Origin: a virus
Length of the DNA: 39,370 nt
Reading direction: 5' to 3' (one strand)
IMG/VR virus record: IMGVR_UViG_3300044940_000235
Span: 1 to 39,370 of that record
The notes below the pieces were generated by a model. The model was not told where the DNA came from. It ran no database searches and saw nothing but the letters and a program-made list of their open reading frames with translations. The stretch's first letter is position 1. Each line of letters begins with the position of its first letter. Positions 12,198-20,426 of the stretch are shown here, one piece after another. A program made the position numbers and the translations under genes.

Positions 12198-13784
12198 ATG
12201 ACACTCCCCCTCCGTCCCTATCAGCGCGCAGCCATCGAGGCGCTCTACGACTACTTCGCCGCCAACGTGGGCAACCCGCTGGTCGTGATGCCGACCGGCA
12301 CGGGAAAGTCCGTCGTCATCGCCGGCTTCATTCGCGAGGCGATCGCCGCCTATGGCGACACCCGCGTCCTGGTCCTGACGCACGTGAAGGAGCTCATCCA
12401 GCAGAACTTCCTGGCGCTGCTCCGCGCCTGGCCCGAAGCGCCGGCGGGCATCTATTCCGCTGGCCTCTCGCGGCGCGACATTCGCGCCCAGGTGCTTTTC
12501 GCCGGCATCCAGTCCATTCATCGCCACGCGCGGCAGGTACAGCGCTGCGACCTCGTCCTGATCGATGAGGCGCACCTGCTCGGCCGCAGTGACAGCAGCA
12601 TGTATCGCTCCTTCCTGAAGGAGTTGAACGAGATCAACGGCGGGCTGCTCAAGGTGGTCGGCTTCACCGCCACGCCCTACCGCCTCGACAGCGGGCTTCT
12701 CCACGAGGGCAAAGACCGACTGTTCACGGACATAGCATTCCAGGTGCCGGTGCTGGACATGATCCAGCAGGGCTATCTCTGCCCGGTCGTTCCCAAACAG
12801 ACCACGACCCAACTGGACGTCGGCGGCGTCGGCACACGGGGCGGCGAGTTCATCGCCAAGGAACTGGAGGCGGCGGTGGACCGCGACGAGGTCACGCGCG
12901 CCGCGGTGGCCGAGATCGTTCAGCACGGGCATGATCGAGGCTCCTGGCTGGTCTTCTGCTCGGGCGTGGCCCATGCGCGCCACGTCCGCGACGCCATTCG
13001 CGAACACGGCGTCTCCTGCGAGACCGTCACAGGCGAAACGCCTGGTCCCGAGCGCGATGCCATCCTGTCGGCGTTCAAGACGGGGCGGCTACGCTGCGTC
13101 ACCAACGCGAACGTGCTCACCACCGGCTTCGATGCGCCCGGCGTCGACCTGATCGCGCTGCTGCGCCCGACGAAGAGCGTCGGCCTCTACGTCCAGATGG
13201 TGGGACGCGGCACGCGCCTTGCCGAAGGCAAGGACGACTGCCTGGTGCTGGACTTCGCGGGCAACACGGCGCGGCACGGGCCGATCGACATGGTGGACGG
13301 CCGGAAGAAGGAGAAGTCGGAGGAGCCGGGCGAGGCACCGATCAAGGTCTGCCCGGAATGCCAGACCATCAACCACGCCAGCGTGCGGCGCTGCGTCGGG
13401 TGCGACTACGAGTTCCCGCCGCCGGTGGTGAAGGTGGCGCCGCAAGCAGCGTCGAACGCGCTGCTCTCGACCCAGATCCAGGCAACCTGGGCCGACGTCA
13501 CCGGGATCAGCTACGCGCGCCACGAGAAGCCTGGCAAGCCCGCGTCGCTCCGCGTCACCTACGAGTGCGGACTGGCGCGACACAGCGAGTGGGTCTGCTT
13601 CGAGCACACCGGCTTCCCGCGCGAGAAAGCGCTGGTCTGGTGGCGGCGCCGCGCCGGCAATCTGCCGCCGCCGGCGACAGTTGACGAGGCTCTGCGACAA
13701 GTGAGCTATCTTCGCCGTCCTATCGCGATCCAGGTCCGCCCCGTGGGACAATACACCGAGATCACTGCTGTGAGGTTCGTGTGA
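12198..13784 (+). CDS. SF2 DNA/RNA helicase, DEAD/DEAH type
   Basis: 528 aa. Motifs are present in order: LRPYQRAAIEALYDYF (Q-like), Walker A MPTGTGKS, Ia LVLTHVKELI, DEAH box LVLIDEAHLLG, SAT-like GFTATPYRL, motif V FDAPGVDLI and motif VI YVQMVGRGTR. A four-cysteine zinc ribbon (CPECQTINHASVRRCVGC) follows the helicase core near residue 390. The family includes phage UvsW-like and RadD-like helicases. It probably remodels forks or recombination intermediates beside the primase-polymerase. ATG at 12198 has only a weak ribosome binding site; its stop overlaps the GTG of the next gene. Confidence 0.92.
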   Translation: MTLPLRPYQRAAIEALYDYFAANVGNPLVVMPTGTGKSVVIAGFIREAIAAYGDTRVLVLTHVKELIQQNFLALLRAWPEAPAGIYSAGLSRRDIRAQVLFAGIQSIHRHARQVQRCDLVLIDEAHLLGRSDSSMYRSFLKELNEINGGLLKVVGFTATPYRLDSGLLHEGKDRLFTDIAFQVPVLDMIQQGYLCPVVPKQTTTQLDVGGVGTRGGEFIAKELEAAVDRDEVTRAAVAEIVQHGHDRGSWLVFCSGVAHARHVRDAIREHGVSCETVTGETPGPERDAILSAFKTGRLRCVTNANVLTTGFDAPGVDLIALLRPTKSVGLYVQMVGRGTRLAEGKDDCLVLDFAGNTARHGPIDMVDGRKKEKSEEPGEAPIKVCPECQTINHASVRRCVGCDYEFPPPVVKVAPQAASNALLSTQIQATWADVTGISYARHEKPGKPASLRVTYECGLARHSEWVCFEHTGFPREKALVWWRRRAGNLPPPATVDEALRQVSYLRRPIAIQVRPVGQYTEITAVRFV

Positions 13785-14134
13785 TATGCAGCGCCTGTCG
13801 CCTTCGCACCGCCCGCGGCTTCGGGTGGTTCGACCCGCGCAGTCGAACATCCGAGCCGCTCCCGGCCTGCTCCATGCGCTGCATGAACGCGCTTTGCCGG
13901 AGGTGGGGCGTGATTGATCCAGACGAGCATGAAAAGGCCGCCATCGCAGCCGCCAGTCCCATGGCCGGGGAGTATCTGGACAGCATCGGGAAAACCGACC
14001 TCGCGATGCTGACCGAAGCTGAGTGGCTGACGCTGCTCGAGGTGATCATCACCGCCTACCAGGACGAACTCGCGCGCCGGCTGGACCAGGGATGGCACCC
14101 AGCACCGCCTCTCACAGTGGAAGAGCCATCGTGA
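13781..14134 (+). CDS. DUF6511-like zinc-binding protein, 117 aa
   Basis: GTG start within the helicase stop (GTGA). The N-terminal region has CSACRLRTARGFGWFD and CSMRCMN, two cysteine pairs that look like a small zinc-binding domain; the GFGWFD sequence is typical of proteins annotated DUF6511 (recalled). The C-terminal part is helical (AEWLTLLEVIITAYQDELAR). It lies between helicase and primase-polymerase genes with overlapping starts and stops on both sides, so it probably belongs to the replication complex. Its biochemical role is not established. Confidence 0.85.
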   Translation: MICSACRLRTARGFGWFDPRSRTSEPLPACSMRCMNALCRRWGVIDPDEHEKAAIAAASPMAGEYLDSIGKTDLAMLTEAEWLTLLEVIITAYQDELARRLDQGWHPAPPLTVEEPS

Positions 14135-16485
14135 CGCAGCCATCTTTCATGGCCGACTATGGCGAGCGCCTGGTCGACAACGGCTACTCCGTCATCCCGA
14201 TCATGCCAGGCAGCAAAGTGCCGGGGCAGTTCCGCAAGGGCGAGTGGTCGCCTTATCCCGACTGGGCGCGTCATTGCGACCGCGCGACGAAGTCCTTTGA
14301 GGTGGACATCTGGCGACGCTGGCCCGGGTGCGGCGTCGGCATCGCCTGCGGCACCGTCGTCGGCATCGACATCGATGTGCTGGACGGCGCACTCGCCATC
14401 CAGCTCGCCGAGCTCGCGGCCAGCATGCTGGGCGACACGCCCTGCGTGCGCATCGGCCGCGCCCCGAAGCGCCTCCTGGTCTACCGCGCGGCCACGCCCT
14501 TCCCCGGCCGCAAGCGCCACCCCCTCGAACTGCTGGCCCGCGGTCAGCAGTTCGTCGCCTATGCGGTGCATCCCGACACCGAGCGGCCCTACGAGTGGCC
14601 CGAGGAGAGCCTGGTCGAGACGCCCATCTCGCGCCTGCCCGAGGTGGACGAAGCGAGCTGCCATGCATTCCTCGACGCTGCGATGCGGCTGGTCCCAGAG
14701 GAAATGCGGGTCAAATCGATCCTGGCGAAGGAGTCGAACGGCGGCTGGCACGGGCCGAGCGACCCGAAGGGCACGCGCGAGGCCATCGCCGCCGCCCTGG
14801 CCTGGATCCCAAACGACGACCTGCCCGGCGACGAATGGATCACCATCGGCGCGGCCATCAAGGCAGCGCTGGGCGAAGAGGGACGGGACCTGTGGATCGC
14901 CTGGTCGCGCCAGTCCAAGAAATCCGGCCAATCCGGACGCCACGACACGCCTGAACGGCGCTGGGCGGCTCTCCGGCCGCACAGCGTGGGGGCCGGGACG
15001 ATCTACTGGCTTGCCGAACAGCGCGGCTGGAAGCCAGACCCTGCCCTGATCCTGAATGGCACCATAGCCAAGCAGCTGGCGCAGCCCAACCCGGCCACGG
15101 CCCTGCTGGCGAAGGTCGCCTCGCCCCCCCCCCGCACCGCCCCGCCGCCGAAGCCATATCGCGTTCCGCCCGAGCTGCTGCAGGTGGACGGCGCGCTGCG
15201 CATGTTCCTGGACTACGCCACCGCCAGCGCCGTCAGCCCGCAGCCCTTCCTCTCGCTCGGGGCGGCCATCTGCCTGGTGGGCACCATCGCGGGGCGGCGC
15301 TATCGCACTCCCACCGACCTGCGCAGCAACATCTACGCGATCGGGATCGCCGACAGCGGAGGCGGCAAGGACCATGCCAGACGCTGCGTGAAGCGGGCAA
15401 TCTATGCGGCGGGCCTAGATCGCTACCTCGGCGGCGAGGATCTGGCCTCCTCGGCCGGGCTTCTCACCTCCTTGCAGCGCCATCCCGCGCGGCTCTTCCA
15501 GGTGGACGAATTCGGCCAGTTCCTGAAACAGGTCCTCGCCCCGCGCGCCCCGGCGCACAAGGCGTCCATCTGGTCCGAGTTGACCAAGCTCTACACCTCG
15601 GCGGCAGAGCCCTACATCGGCACCGAATACGCCGACCAGAAGACGCGGCCGCGCGTCACCATCGAGCAGCCCTGCGCCTGCATCTGGGGCGTCACCGTGC
15701 CTGGGCCGTTCTGGCAGGCGCTGGAAGGCGGCGCGCTCGCAGATGGCTCCATGGCACGCTTCCTGATCTTCCTCACCGACGAGGACTATCCCGACCGCAA
15801 CGAGACGCCCGCGCCAATGGACCCGCCCCCGGACCTGGTGGCGGCGCTGCAGGCGATCGCACGCGGCGTGCCTGGCCACAGCCATGGCGGGAACATCGCC
15901 GACGCCATGGAGTCCTCGGCGCCGATTCACGCCTACACGGTGCCGCTCAGCCCCGACGCAGAGCGCGCGATGCAGGCAGTGCGGCATAAAGCCCTCGATC
16001 TGCTGCGCGCGCATCGCGGCACCTACGCCACCGCCCTGTTCGGGCGCTACGCGGAGCACGTCGCCAAGCTGGCCATGATCGCAGCCGTCAGCCGCGATCC
16101 AGCGCAGCCAGTGACGCAGGCCAGCGACGTCGCCTGGGCGGCGGCGCTCGTTGAGCACTGCATCGACACGCTGCGGCAAGACGCCGAGCGCTTCGTGGCC
16201 GACACCCCGGCCCACGCGCGCCTCAAGAAGGTCTTGGAAATCATCCGCAAGGCCGGTAGGATCAGTCGCAGCGCATTCGTTCGGAAGACGCAATTTCTAT
16301 CCAAGGTTGAGCGCGAGGACGCCATCGCAACCTTGCTGGACAGCCGCCAGATCACAATCGAGGCCGCGACGAGCGCTTCCGGCCCCGACACCTGCTGGAT
16401 CGTCGCCACCGATCCGCAGGAGCCCCACGACCGCGACCTGCGTGGCCAGGGGGGGGTTGGGAGAGAGGACCTTGAAAAGTCTTGA
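14131..16485 (+). CDS. Primase-polymerase fused to DUF3987-type helicase
   Basis: 784 aa from a GTG that overlaps the previous stop; an ATG seven codons in is possible. Residues about 1-200 form a bifunctional primase/polymerase (Prim-Pol) domain with CGVGIACGTVVGIDID, whose DxD holds the catalytic metal ions. A proline-rich linker follows near residue 335, encoded by ten consecutive C at 15124-15133. The C-terminal half is DUF3987-like, with a P-loop variant GIADSGGGKDHARR (Asp where Thr or Ser is usual) and a Walker B-like RLFQVDEFGQF. It should prime and unwind at the origin. The last codons lie inside the iteron array at 16472-16661. Confidence 0.88.
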   Translation: MTQPSFMADYGERLVDNGYSVIPIMPGSKVPGQFRKGEWSPYPDWARHCDRATKSFEVDIWRRWPGCGVGIACGTVVGIDIDVLDGALAIQLAELAASMLGDTPCVRIGRAPKRLLVYRAATPFPGRKRHPLELLARGQQFVAYAVHPDTERPYEWPEESLVETPISRLPEVDEASCHAFLDAAMRLVPEEMRVKSILAKESNGGWHGPSDPKGTREAIAAALAWIPNDDLPGDEWITIGAAIKAALGEEGRDLWIAWSRQSKKSGQSGRHDTPERRWAALRPHSVGAGTIYWLAEQRGWKPDPALILNGTIAKQLAQPNPATALLAKVASPPPRTAPPPKPYRVPPELLQVDGALRMFLDYATASAVSPQPFLSLGAAICLVGTIAGRRYRTPTDLRSNIYAIGIADSGGGKDHARRCVKRAIYAAGLDRYLGGEDLASSAGLLTSLQRHPARLFQVDEFGQFLKQVLAPRAPAHKASIWSELTKLYTSAAEPYIGTEYADQKTRPRVTIEQPCACIWGVTVPGPFWQALEGGALADGSMARFLIFLTDEDYPDRNETPAPMDPPPDLVAALQAIARGVPGHSHGGNIADAMESSAPIHAYTVPLSPDAERAMQAVRHKALDLLRAHRGTYATALFGRYAEHVAKLAMIAAVSRDPAQPVTQASDVAWAAALVEHCIDTLRQDAERFVADTPAHARLKKVLEIIRKAGRISRSAFVRKTQFLSKVEREDAIATLLDSRQITIEAATSASGPDTCWIVATDPQEPHDRDLRGQGGVGREDLEKS

Positions 16486-16661
16486 AGAGTGGCGGCGCTA
16501 AGCTTTTGAAAAAGCGAACTATTCAAACTTTTCAACTCTTCAACCAGGGGGGGGAGCTATACGCGTGCTGCCTGTGGGGGAATACCTTGTTGAAGAGTTG
16601 AAGAGTGTGAATAGTTTTATTTTTCAAAGACTTAGGATCACCACTCTTCAAGACTCTTCAA
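16472..16661. repeat. Iteron-bearing inverted repeat, candidate replication origin
   Basis: A 9-base element, TTGAAGAGT (sixth base also A, once T), occurs twice forward at 16472 and 16482 and three times reversed at 16518, 16527 and 16535. It recurs three times forward at 16590, 16598 and 16607 (the last with G first) and twice reversed at 16643 and 16653. All ten pair exactly about 16566.5. The 72-base arms (16472-16543 and 16590-16661) align without gaps at 60 of 72 positions, around a 46-base centre. Runs of eight G (16447-16456 region and 16547-16554) and ten C (16664-16673) flank the arrays. The block is much more AT-rich than its surroundings and directly follows the primase-polymerase, as expected of an origin. 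A giant transcript hairpin is the alternative. Confidence 0.7.
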
Positions 16662-16690
16662 ATCCCCCCCCCCTGCCACGAGAAGCAGGC

Positions 16691-16789
16691 ATGACTAAGC
16701 CAGCCGGCCCGGCCCCCATCTCCCCTATCCCCCCCATCCCCCCCAGCTGCGGCGCAGCCGCCGCCCCCGAGAATGCCCATGGGCGGTAA
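16691..16789 (+). CDS. Possible proline-rich leader peptide, 32 aa
   Basis: ATG at 16691 preceded by AGAAGCAGG. It reads MTKPAGPAPISPIPPIPPSC and then an Ala-rich end, overlapping the start of the next gene in another frame. Proline clusters can stall ribosomes, so a regulatory leader is conceivable. The frame may equally be chance in a C-rich spacer. Confidence 0.2.
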   Translation: MTKPAGPAPISPIPPIPPSCGAAAAPENAHGR

Positions 16790-17348
16790 GCGGAAACCGA
16801 AGCCAGCGAAGCAACCCAGGCCCCTGGGCCCGTCCAGGTGGCGCCTGCAGCACGGCAGCTTCTCCGAGCCGATCCGCGAGGCAGACCCCGAAACCGGCAC
16901 CCCGGTCGTGCATCGGCGCGCGATCGACACCCTCGGCCAGATGCTCGCCAACGGCACCATCACCCAGGAGATGCACGACGCCGGCGGGCTCTTCCGCCGC
17001 CAGTTCCGCGCTGCCGCGCTCGACGCGCTCCGCGCCGCCCCCCTGCTCCGACTCCCTGCCGCGACGGGCGACACCATCACCGAGCGCCAGACCCAGGCCC
17101 GCCGCCAGATCGCTGCAGCCATGACCACGCTCGGCGGCCCAAGCAGCGCCCCCGGAAGCTGCGTCTGGCACGTGGTCGGCCTCGAGTGCTCGATCCGCGA
17201 ATGGGCCATGCGCCAGGGCTGGAACGGCAGACCCGTGCCGGCCAGCCAAGCCCAGGGCATGCTGGTGGCCGCGCTCGCCGTCCTGGCGACGCACTACGGC
17301 CTGCCCTTGCGTCGCCCAAAATGCCGCCCCCCTCAAAAAGCCGTTTAG
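16779..17348 (+). CDS. DUF6456-like DNA-binding protein, 189 aa
   Basis: The start at 16779 was preferred over 16773 because GAGA is six bases upstream. The N-terminus is basic (GGKRKPKPAKQPRPLGPSRW). The central and C-terminal parts follow the DUF6456 pattern: MHDAGGLFRRQFRAAALDAL, then R and Q residues in a helix, then CVWHVVGLECSIREWAMRQG, then a final helix with LAVLATHYG. This family is frequent in alphaproteobacterial phages just before the terminase genes. The conserved Trp, Glu and HYG residues suggest an HTH-like fold. The likely role is regulation of replication or late genes; this is inference. Confidence 0.75.
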   Translation: MGGKRKPKPAKQPRPLGPSRWRLQHGSFSEPIREADPETGTPVVHRRAIDTLGQMLANGTITQEMHDAGGLFRRQFRAAALDALRAAPLLRLPAATGDTITERQTQARRQIAAAMTTLGGPSSAPGSCVWHVVGLECSIREWAMRQGWNGRPVPASQAQGMLVAALAVLATHYGLPLRRPKCRPPQKAV

Positions 17349-17706
17349 CGGGCCGTACAGGGCGGTCAGGCGATTTCCGCACCCACCCTAGCACCCAGGC
17401 CGCCGAAAGCCGCCAGGCGCCAAATTTCCCGGGTTTTCGGGTGCGGTTTCGGCCGGGGCGTCTCCCCCCCCTGCCTCGGGCTTGCCCCCGCGCCGACCCA
17501 AAATGCTGCATTGACAGCTGAAACTCACATCGCATACCTTCCCGCCATTCGTCGGATTGCGCCCTGCGCAATCCGCATCCTCGCGCACCACATCGACGGT
17601 GGCTGGCGAGCCGCATGGTTCCTTCCTGGCCCCGGCGTATGCGGGGGGCGAAAGCGCGACGGTTTTCTGGTAGGCGGGGTCTTCGGGCGAGTGACGGCTC
17701 CAGCGT
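17349..17706. other. 358-base gap before the terminase genes
   Basis: No convincing gene was seen. The first half is GC-rich and has clusters of GGCCGCC/GCCGCCAGGCG-like repeats, which could be terminase recognition sequence. The second half contains the TTGACA promoter and an untranslated leader. In a lambda-type packaging system cos would be expected close to the small terminase gene, so this is the best place to look for it. No cohesive end can be recognised by eye. Confidence 0.5.
17511..17538 (+). promoter_or_regulatory. Late promoter upstream of terminase
   Basis: A perfect -35 TTGACA (17511-17516), a 16-base spacer, and CATACC (17533-17538) as -10; with 17 bases the -10 would be ATACCT. 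The weak -10 with a perfect -35 would suit activation by a region 4-containing protein such as the one encoded at 11578. The leader to the TerS start is about 160 bases. Confidence 0.5.
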
Positions 17707-18246
17707 ATGGCTGACCACGACGACGCGGCTGTTGGGGTCGTCAGCAAGAAGCGCTACGCGCAGCATCGCGGCTGCACGCCGCCCCATATCTACAACCTGA
17801 TTCGGCAGGGGAAGTTGGGGCCGCCGGCTGTCACTCCCGACGGGCGGATCGATGTTGCGTTAGCGGACAAGATGCTTGGGCCGCCGAGGCAGGAACGGGC
17901 GACGCGGATTAAGCCTGTAACGGCGCCCAACGCGGAGGATGGCGGGCCGGTCTATGCGGTCGAGAGGGCGCGGCGGGAGAGGGCGCAGGCAGCGCTTGCC
18001 GAGCTTCAATTGGCGGAGCGGCAGGGCAAGCTGCTGCACACCGATGCGGTGCGGGGGGCGGCAGTGTCTGTGTTCGGGCGGGCGACGGCGAGGATCGCTG
18101 AGGGGTTTGCCGATTTGGCGGTGGAATTGGCGGCCATGACGGATGCCGGAAGGATCGCGGACCGTCTGGCGGAGCATCTGCGGCGCAACATGTCTGGGCT
18201 GTCGGAGGAGTTTTTGGCGGATGCTGCCCGCCGCAGCGCCGCCTGA
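17707..18246 (+). CDS. terS: Terminase small subunit
   Basis: 179 aa. An N-terminal winged-HTH-like segment (SKKRYAQHRGCTPPHIYNLI, then RQGKLGPPAVTPDGRID) is followed by a helical domain (RERAQAALAELQLAERQGKL, TDAVRGAAVSVFGRATARI). This layout is typical of Nu1/DUF1441-like small terminase subunits, which bind the packaging site and recruit the large subunit. It overlaps the TerL start by 26 bases. Codons in this gene and in the first half of terL favour G at the third position, whereas the portal gene favours C, a sign of mosaic origin. Confidence 0.85.
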   Translation: MADHDDAAVGVVSKKRYAQHRGCTPPHIYNLIRQGKLGPPAVTPDGRIDVALADKMLGPPRQERATRIKPVTAPNAEDGGPVYAVERARRERAQAALAELQLAERQGKLLHTDAVRGAAVSVFGRATARIAEGFADLAVELAAMTDAGRIADRLAEHLRRNMSGLSEEFLADAARRSAA

Positions 18247-20176
18247 CGTTGAAGCGCTGCTTCTCAGGGCGGTGGCGGATGCGTGTGCGGTCCCGCCGCC
18301 CAGGGATGTCGTCAAATGGGCGGACGCGGAGAGAATTGTTCCGCCTGAGAGTGGCTCGCCATGGCCTGGGCGGTGGCATACGGCGCGAGTGCCGTATCTC
18401 CGCGAAGTGATGAGGGTCATGTCGCTGGCGCATCCGGCGCGGCGGGTGACGTTTGTCAAGGCGGCGCAGCTTGGGGGCAGTGAGGCGGCGTTGAATTTAA
18501 TTGGCCAGATCATGGCCGAAACGCCGACTTCGGTGCTGGTGATGTTGCCGAGCATCGACATGATGCGCGGCTACAACCGCTTGAAGCTGGATCCGATGAT
18601 TGCGGCGACACCGAGGCTGCGGGCGCGCGTGCGGGACCAGGTGGAAGGCGACGATGAGTCTTCCACGGTCACGTTCAAGCGGTTCCCTGGCGGGTATCTT
18701 CAGCTGCTCACGGCAGCATCGTCGGCAAACTTGCAGATGCGGTCGGCGCGGGTGCTGGTTTGCGAGGAGGTCTCGGACTATCCGATTGACACCGGTGGGC
18801 GCGGGGACCCGGTTGCGCAGCTTGAGGCGCGGGCTATCGCCTATGCGGGGCGGGAAAAAATTATCAAGATCTCGACTCCGGCGGAGGAAGGGGCTTGCCG
18901 GATTAGCGAGGAATACGAACGGTCCTCGAAGGGCAGGTATTTCGTTCCCTGCCCGCATTGTGGCGAACGGCAGACGCTCGAATGGGAGTCGCTGCGTTGG
19001 CCGAAGGGGCGGCCGCAGGAGGCGGTGTATCACTGCGTAGGGTGTGGGGCCGCGATCCAGCATGAGTGCAAGGCGGCGATGCTGGCGGCGGGTGAGTGGG
19101 TGCATGAGCGGCCGGAGCTGGTAGAGCTGCACGCCGGGTTCAGTCTATCTGGGCTCTATTCGCCGACGCTTTCTTGGGGCGATCTCGCGGACGAATGGGA
19201 GCGCATTCAGGGGGACCAGGAGAAGATCAAGACCTTCGTCCAGCAGAAGCTTGGGCGGGCTTGGCGGGTGTCCGGGGAAGCGCCGGACTGGCAGCGGCTC
19301 TATGATCGCCGCGAGCATTGGCCCGCCGGCACCGTGCCGATGGGCGGGCTGCTGCTGACGGCCGGCGTGGACGTGCAGCGCGACCGCCTCGAAGCCTCGA
19401 TCTGGGCTTGGGGGCAGGATCGGCAGTCCTGGCTGATCGATCATCGTGTGATCGCTGGCAACCCCTTTGAGGCGGCGGTGTGGGAGAAGTTGCGGCTGCT
19501 GCTTGACGACACCTGGCAGCACGCGAGCGGGCATCGTCTGCCCATTGCCATGGCGGCGATCGACAGCGGCGACGGCATGACGACGGCGGAGGTCTATGCC
19601 TTCGTCCGCCGCATGGGATCGAGCCGTGCCATTGCCGTGAAGGGCCAGGATGGGTTGCGTGCTGCCATCGGCCAGCCGGCGGCGACGGAGGTCAGGCGCA
19701 ACGGGCGCAAGCTCGGCGGGCTCAAGGTGTGGCCGGTGGGTTCCTCCTTCCTCAAGGGCGAGACCTATGGCTGGCTGAAGCTGGATCGGCCGACCGAGGA
19801 AAGCGGCGATCCGTTCCCGCCGGGCTATGTCCATCTGCCGGTCCATGCGGCGGGTGAGGAGTTCTGCCGACAGCTCACGGCGGAGCAGTTAGTGGCGCGG
19901 GCTGGCCGGAACGGCTTCCGCCGGCTGGAGTGGGTGAAGACCCGCGAGAGGAATGAGGCGTTGGACTGCCGCGTCTATGCTCGCGCGGCGGCGGCGGCGC
20001 TCGGCATGGATGGCTGGGGTGAGGGCCGCTGGACGCGGATGGCAGATGCGCTGTCGCTGCCGACCGCCGAACTTCCCACTGCCGGGAATGTCGCTCCGCT
20101 ATCGTCGCCACCGGCAGCGTCCGACACCTATCGCCCGCGCGCCTGGCTTGCGCCGCGCAGCGGCTGGCTGCGCTGA
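18221..20176 (+). CDS. terL: Terminase large subunit, GpA family
   Basis: 651 aa from the ATG at 18221, which has GGAGGAG ten bases upstream; the frame is open further back but within terS. The packaging ATPase segment shows the GpA-type Walker A region (VTFVKAAQLGGSEAALN) and a Walker B-like strand ending in the acidic pair of VLVCEEVSDYP. A CxxC pair (FVPCPHCGERQTLEW) and a second (HCVGCGAAI) fit the zinc-ribbon insertion of this family. The nuclease domain begins near GVDVQRDRLEASIWAWG. It cuts concatemers and drives DNA into proheads. GpA/Nu1/gpW/gpB-type partners predict cos-type packaging. Confidence 0.93.
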   Translation: MLPAAAPPDVEALLLRAVADACAVPPPRDVVKWADAERIVPPESGSPWPGRWHTARVPYLREVMRVMSLAHPARRVTFVKAAQLGGSEAALNLIGQIMAETPTSVLVMLPSIDMMRGYNRLKLDPMIAATPRLRARVRDQVEGDDESSTVTFKRFPGGYLQLLTAASSANLQMRSARVLVCEEVSDYPIDTGGRGDPVAQLEARAIAYAGREKIIKISTPAEEGACRISEEYERSSKGRYFVPCPHCGERQTLEWESLRWPKGRPQEAVYHCVGCGAAIQHECKAAMLAAGEWVHERPELVELHAGFSLSGLYSPTLSWGDLADEWERIQGDQEKIKTFVQQKLGRAWRVSGEAPDWQRLYDRREHWPAGTVPMGGLLLTAGVDVQRDRLEASIWAWGQDRQSWLIDHRVIAGNPFEAAVWEKLRLLLDDTWQHASGHRLPIAMAAIDSGDGMTTAEVYAFVRRMGSSRAIAVKGQDGLRAAIGQPAATEVRRNGRKLGGLKVWPVGSSFLKGETYGWLKLDRPTEESGDPFPPGYVHLPVHAAGEEFCRQLTAEQLVARAGRNGFRRLEWVKTRERNEALDCRVYARAAAAALGMDGWGEGRWTRMADALSLPTAELPTAGNVAPLSSPPAASDTYRPRAWLAPRSGWLR

Positions 20177-20189
20177 CAGGAGGACTTGC

Positions 20190-20426
20190 ATGGACCCGAC
20201 CGTCCTGGCCTGGGCGCTGGCGCAGCCTCCTGGCAGCCGGGCTGCCGCCCTGGCCGCGGCCTACACGGGCGGCACCACGCGCGTGACGTTCGAAGGGCGC
20301 ACCGTGGAATACCGCAGCCTCGATGAGTTGGGCCGGGCGCTTGCCGTTCTGCGCGGGGCGGAACTCACGGCCGCGCGCCGCCCGTCCGTGACTCTGGCCA
20401 GCTTCTCGCGCGGGGGCAGCACGTGA
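20190..20426 (+). CDS. gpW-like head-tail joining protein
   Basis: 78 aa with AGGAGG upstream of the ATG at 20190. It contains the conserved beta-hairpin and helix of gpW (TTRVTFEGRTVEYRSLDELG, then RALAVLRG) and a short basic end. gpW binds the portal underside and lets the tail attach. It lies between TerL and portal genes exactly as in lambda. Its last codon overlaps the portal GTG. Confidence 0.85.
   Translation: MDPTVLAWALAQPPGSRAAALAAAYTGGTTRVTFEGRTVEYRSLDELGRALAVLRGAELTAARRPSVTLASFSRGGST

Noticed and set aside
16565-16789. 74-codon frame from a GTG through the right arm of the inverted repeat
   Set aside because: The left arm read in the opposite sense gives a similar peptide (KSLNSSLFQKL against KSVNSFIFQRL), which follows from the inverted repeat itself. 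There is no ribosome binding site and codon bias is unlike a gene.
17511-17714. Reading frame of 67 codons starting at TTG within TTGACA
   Set aside because: Its start coincides with the -35 element, it has no ribosome binding site and its third-position bias is weak. The bases are better explained as promoter and leader.
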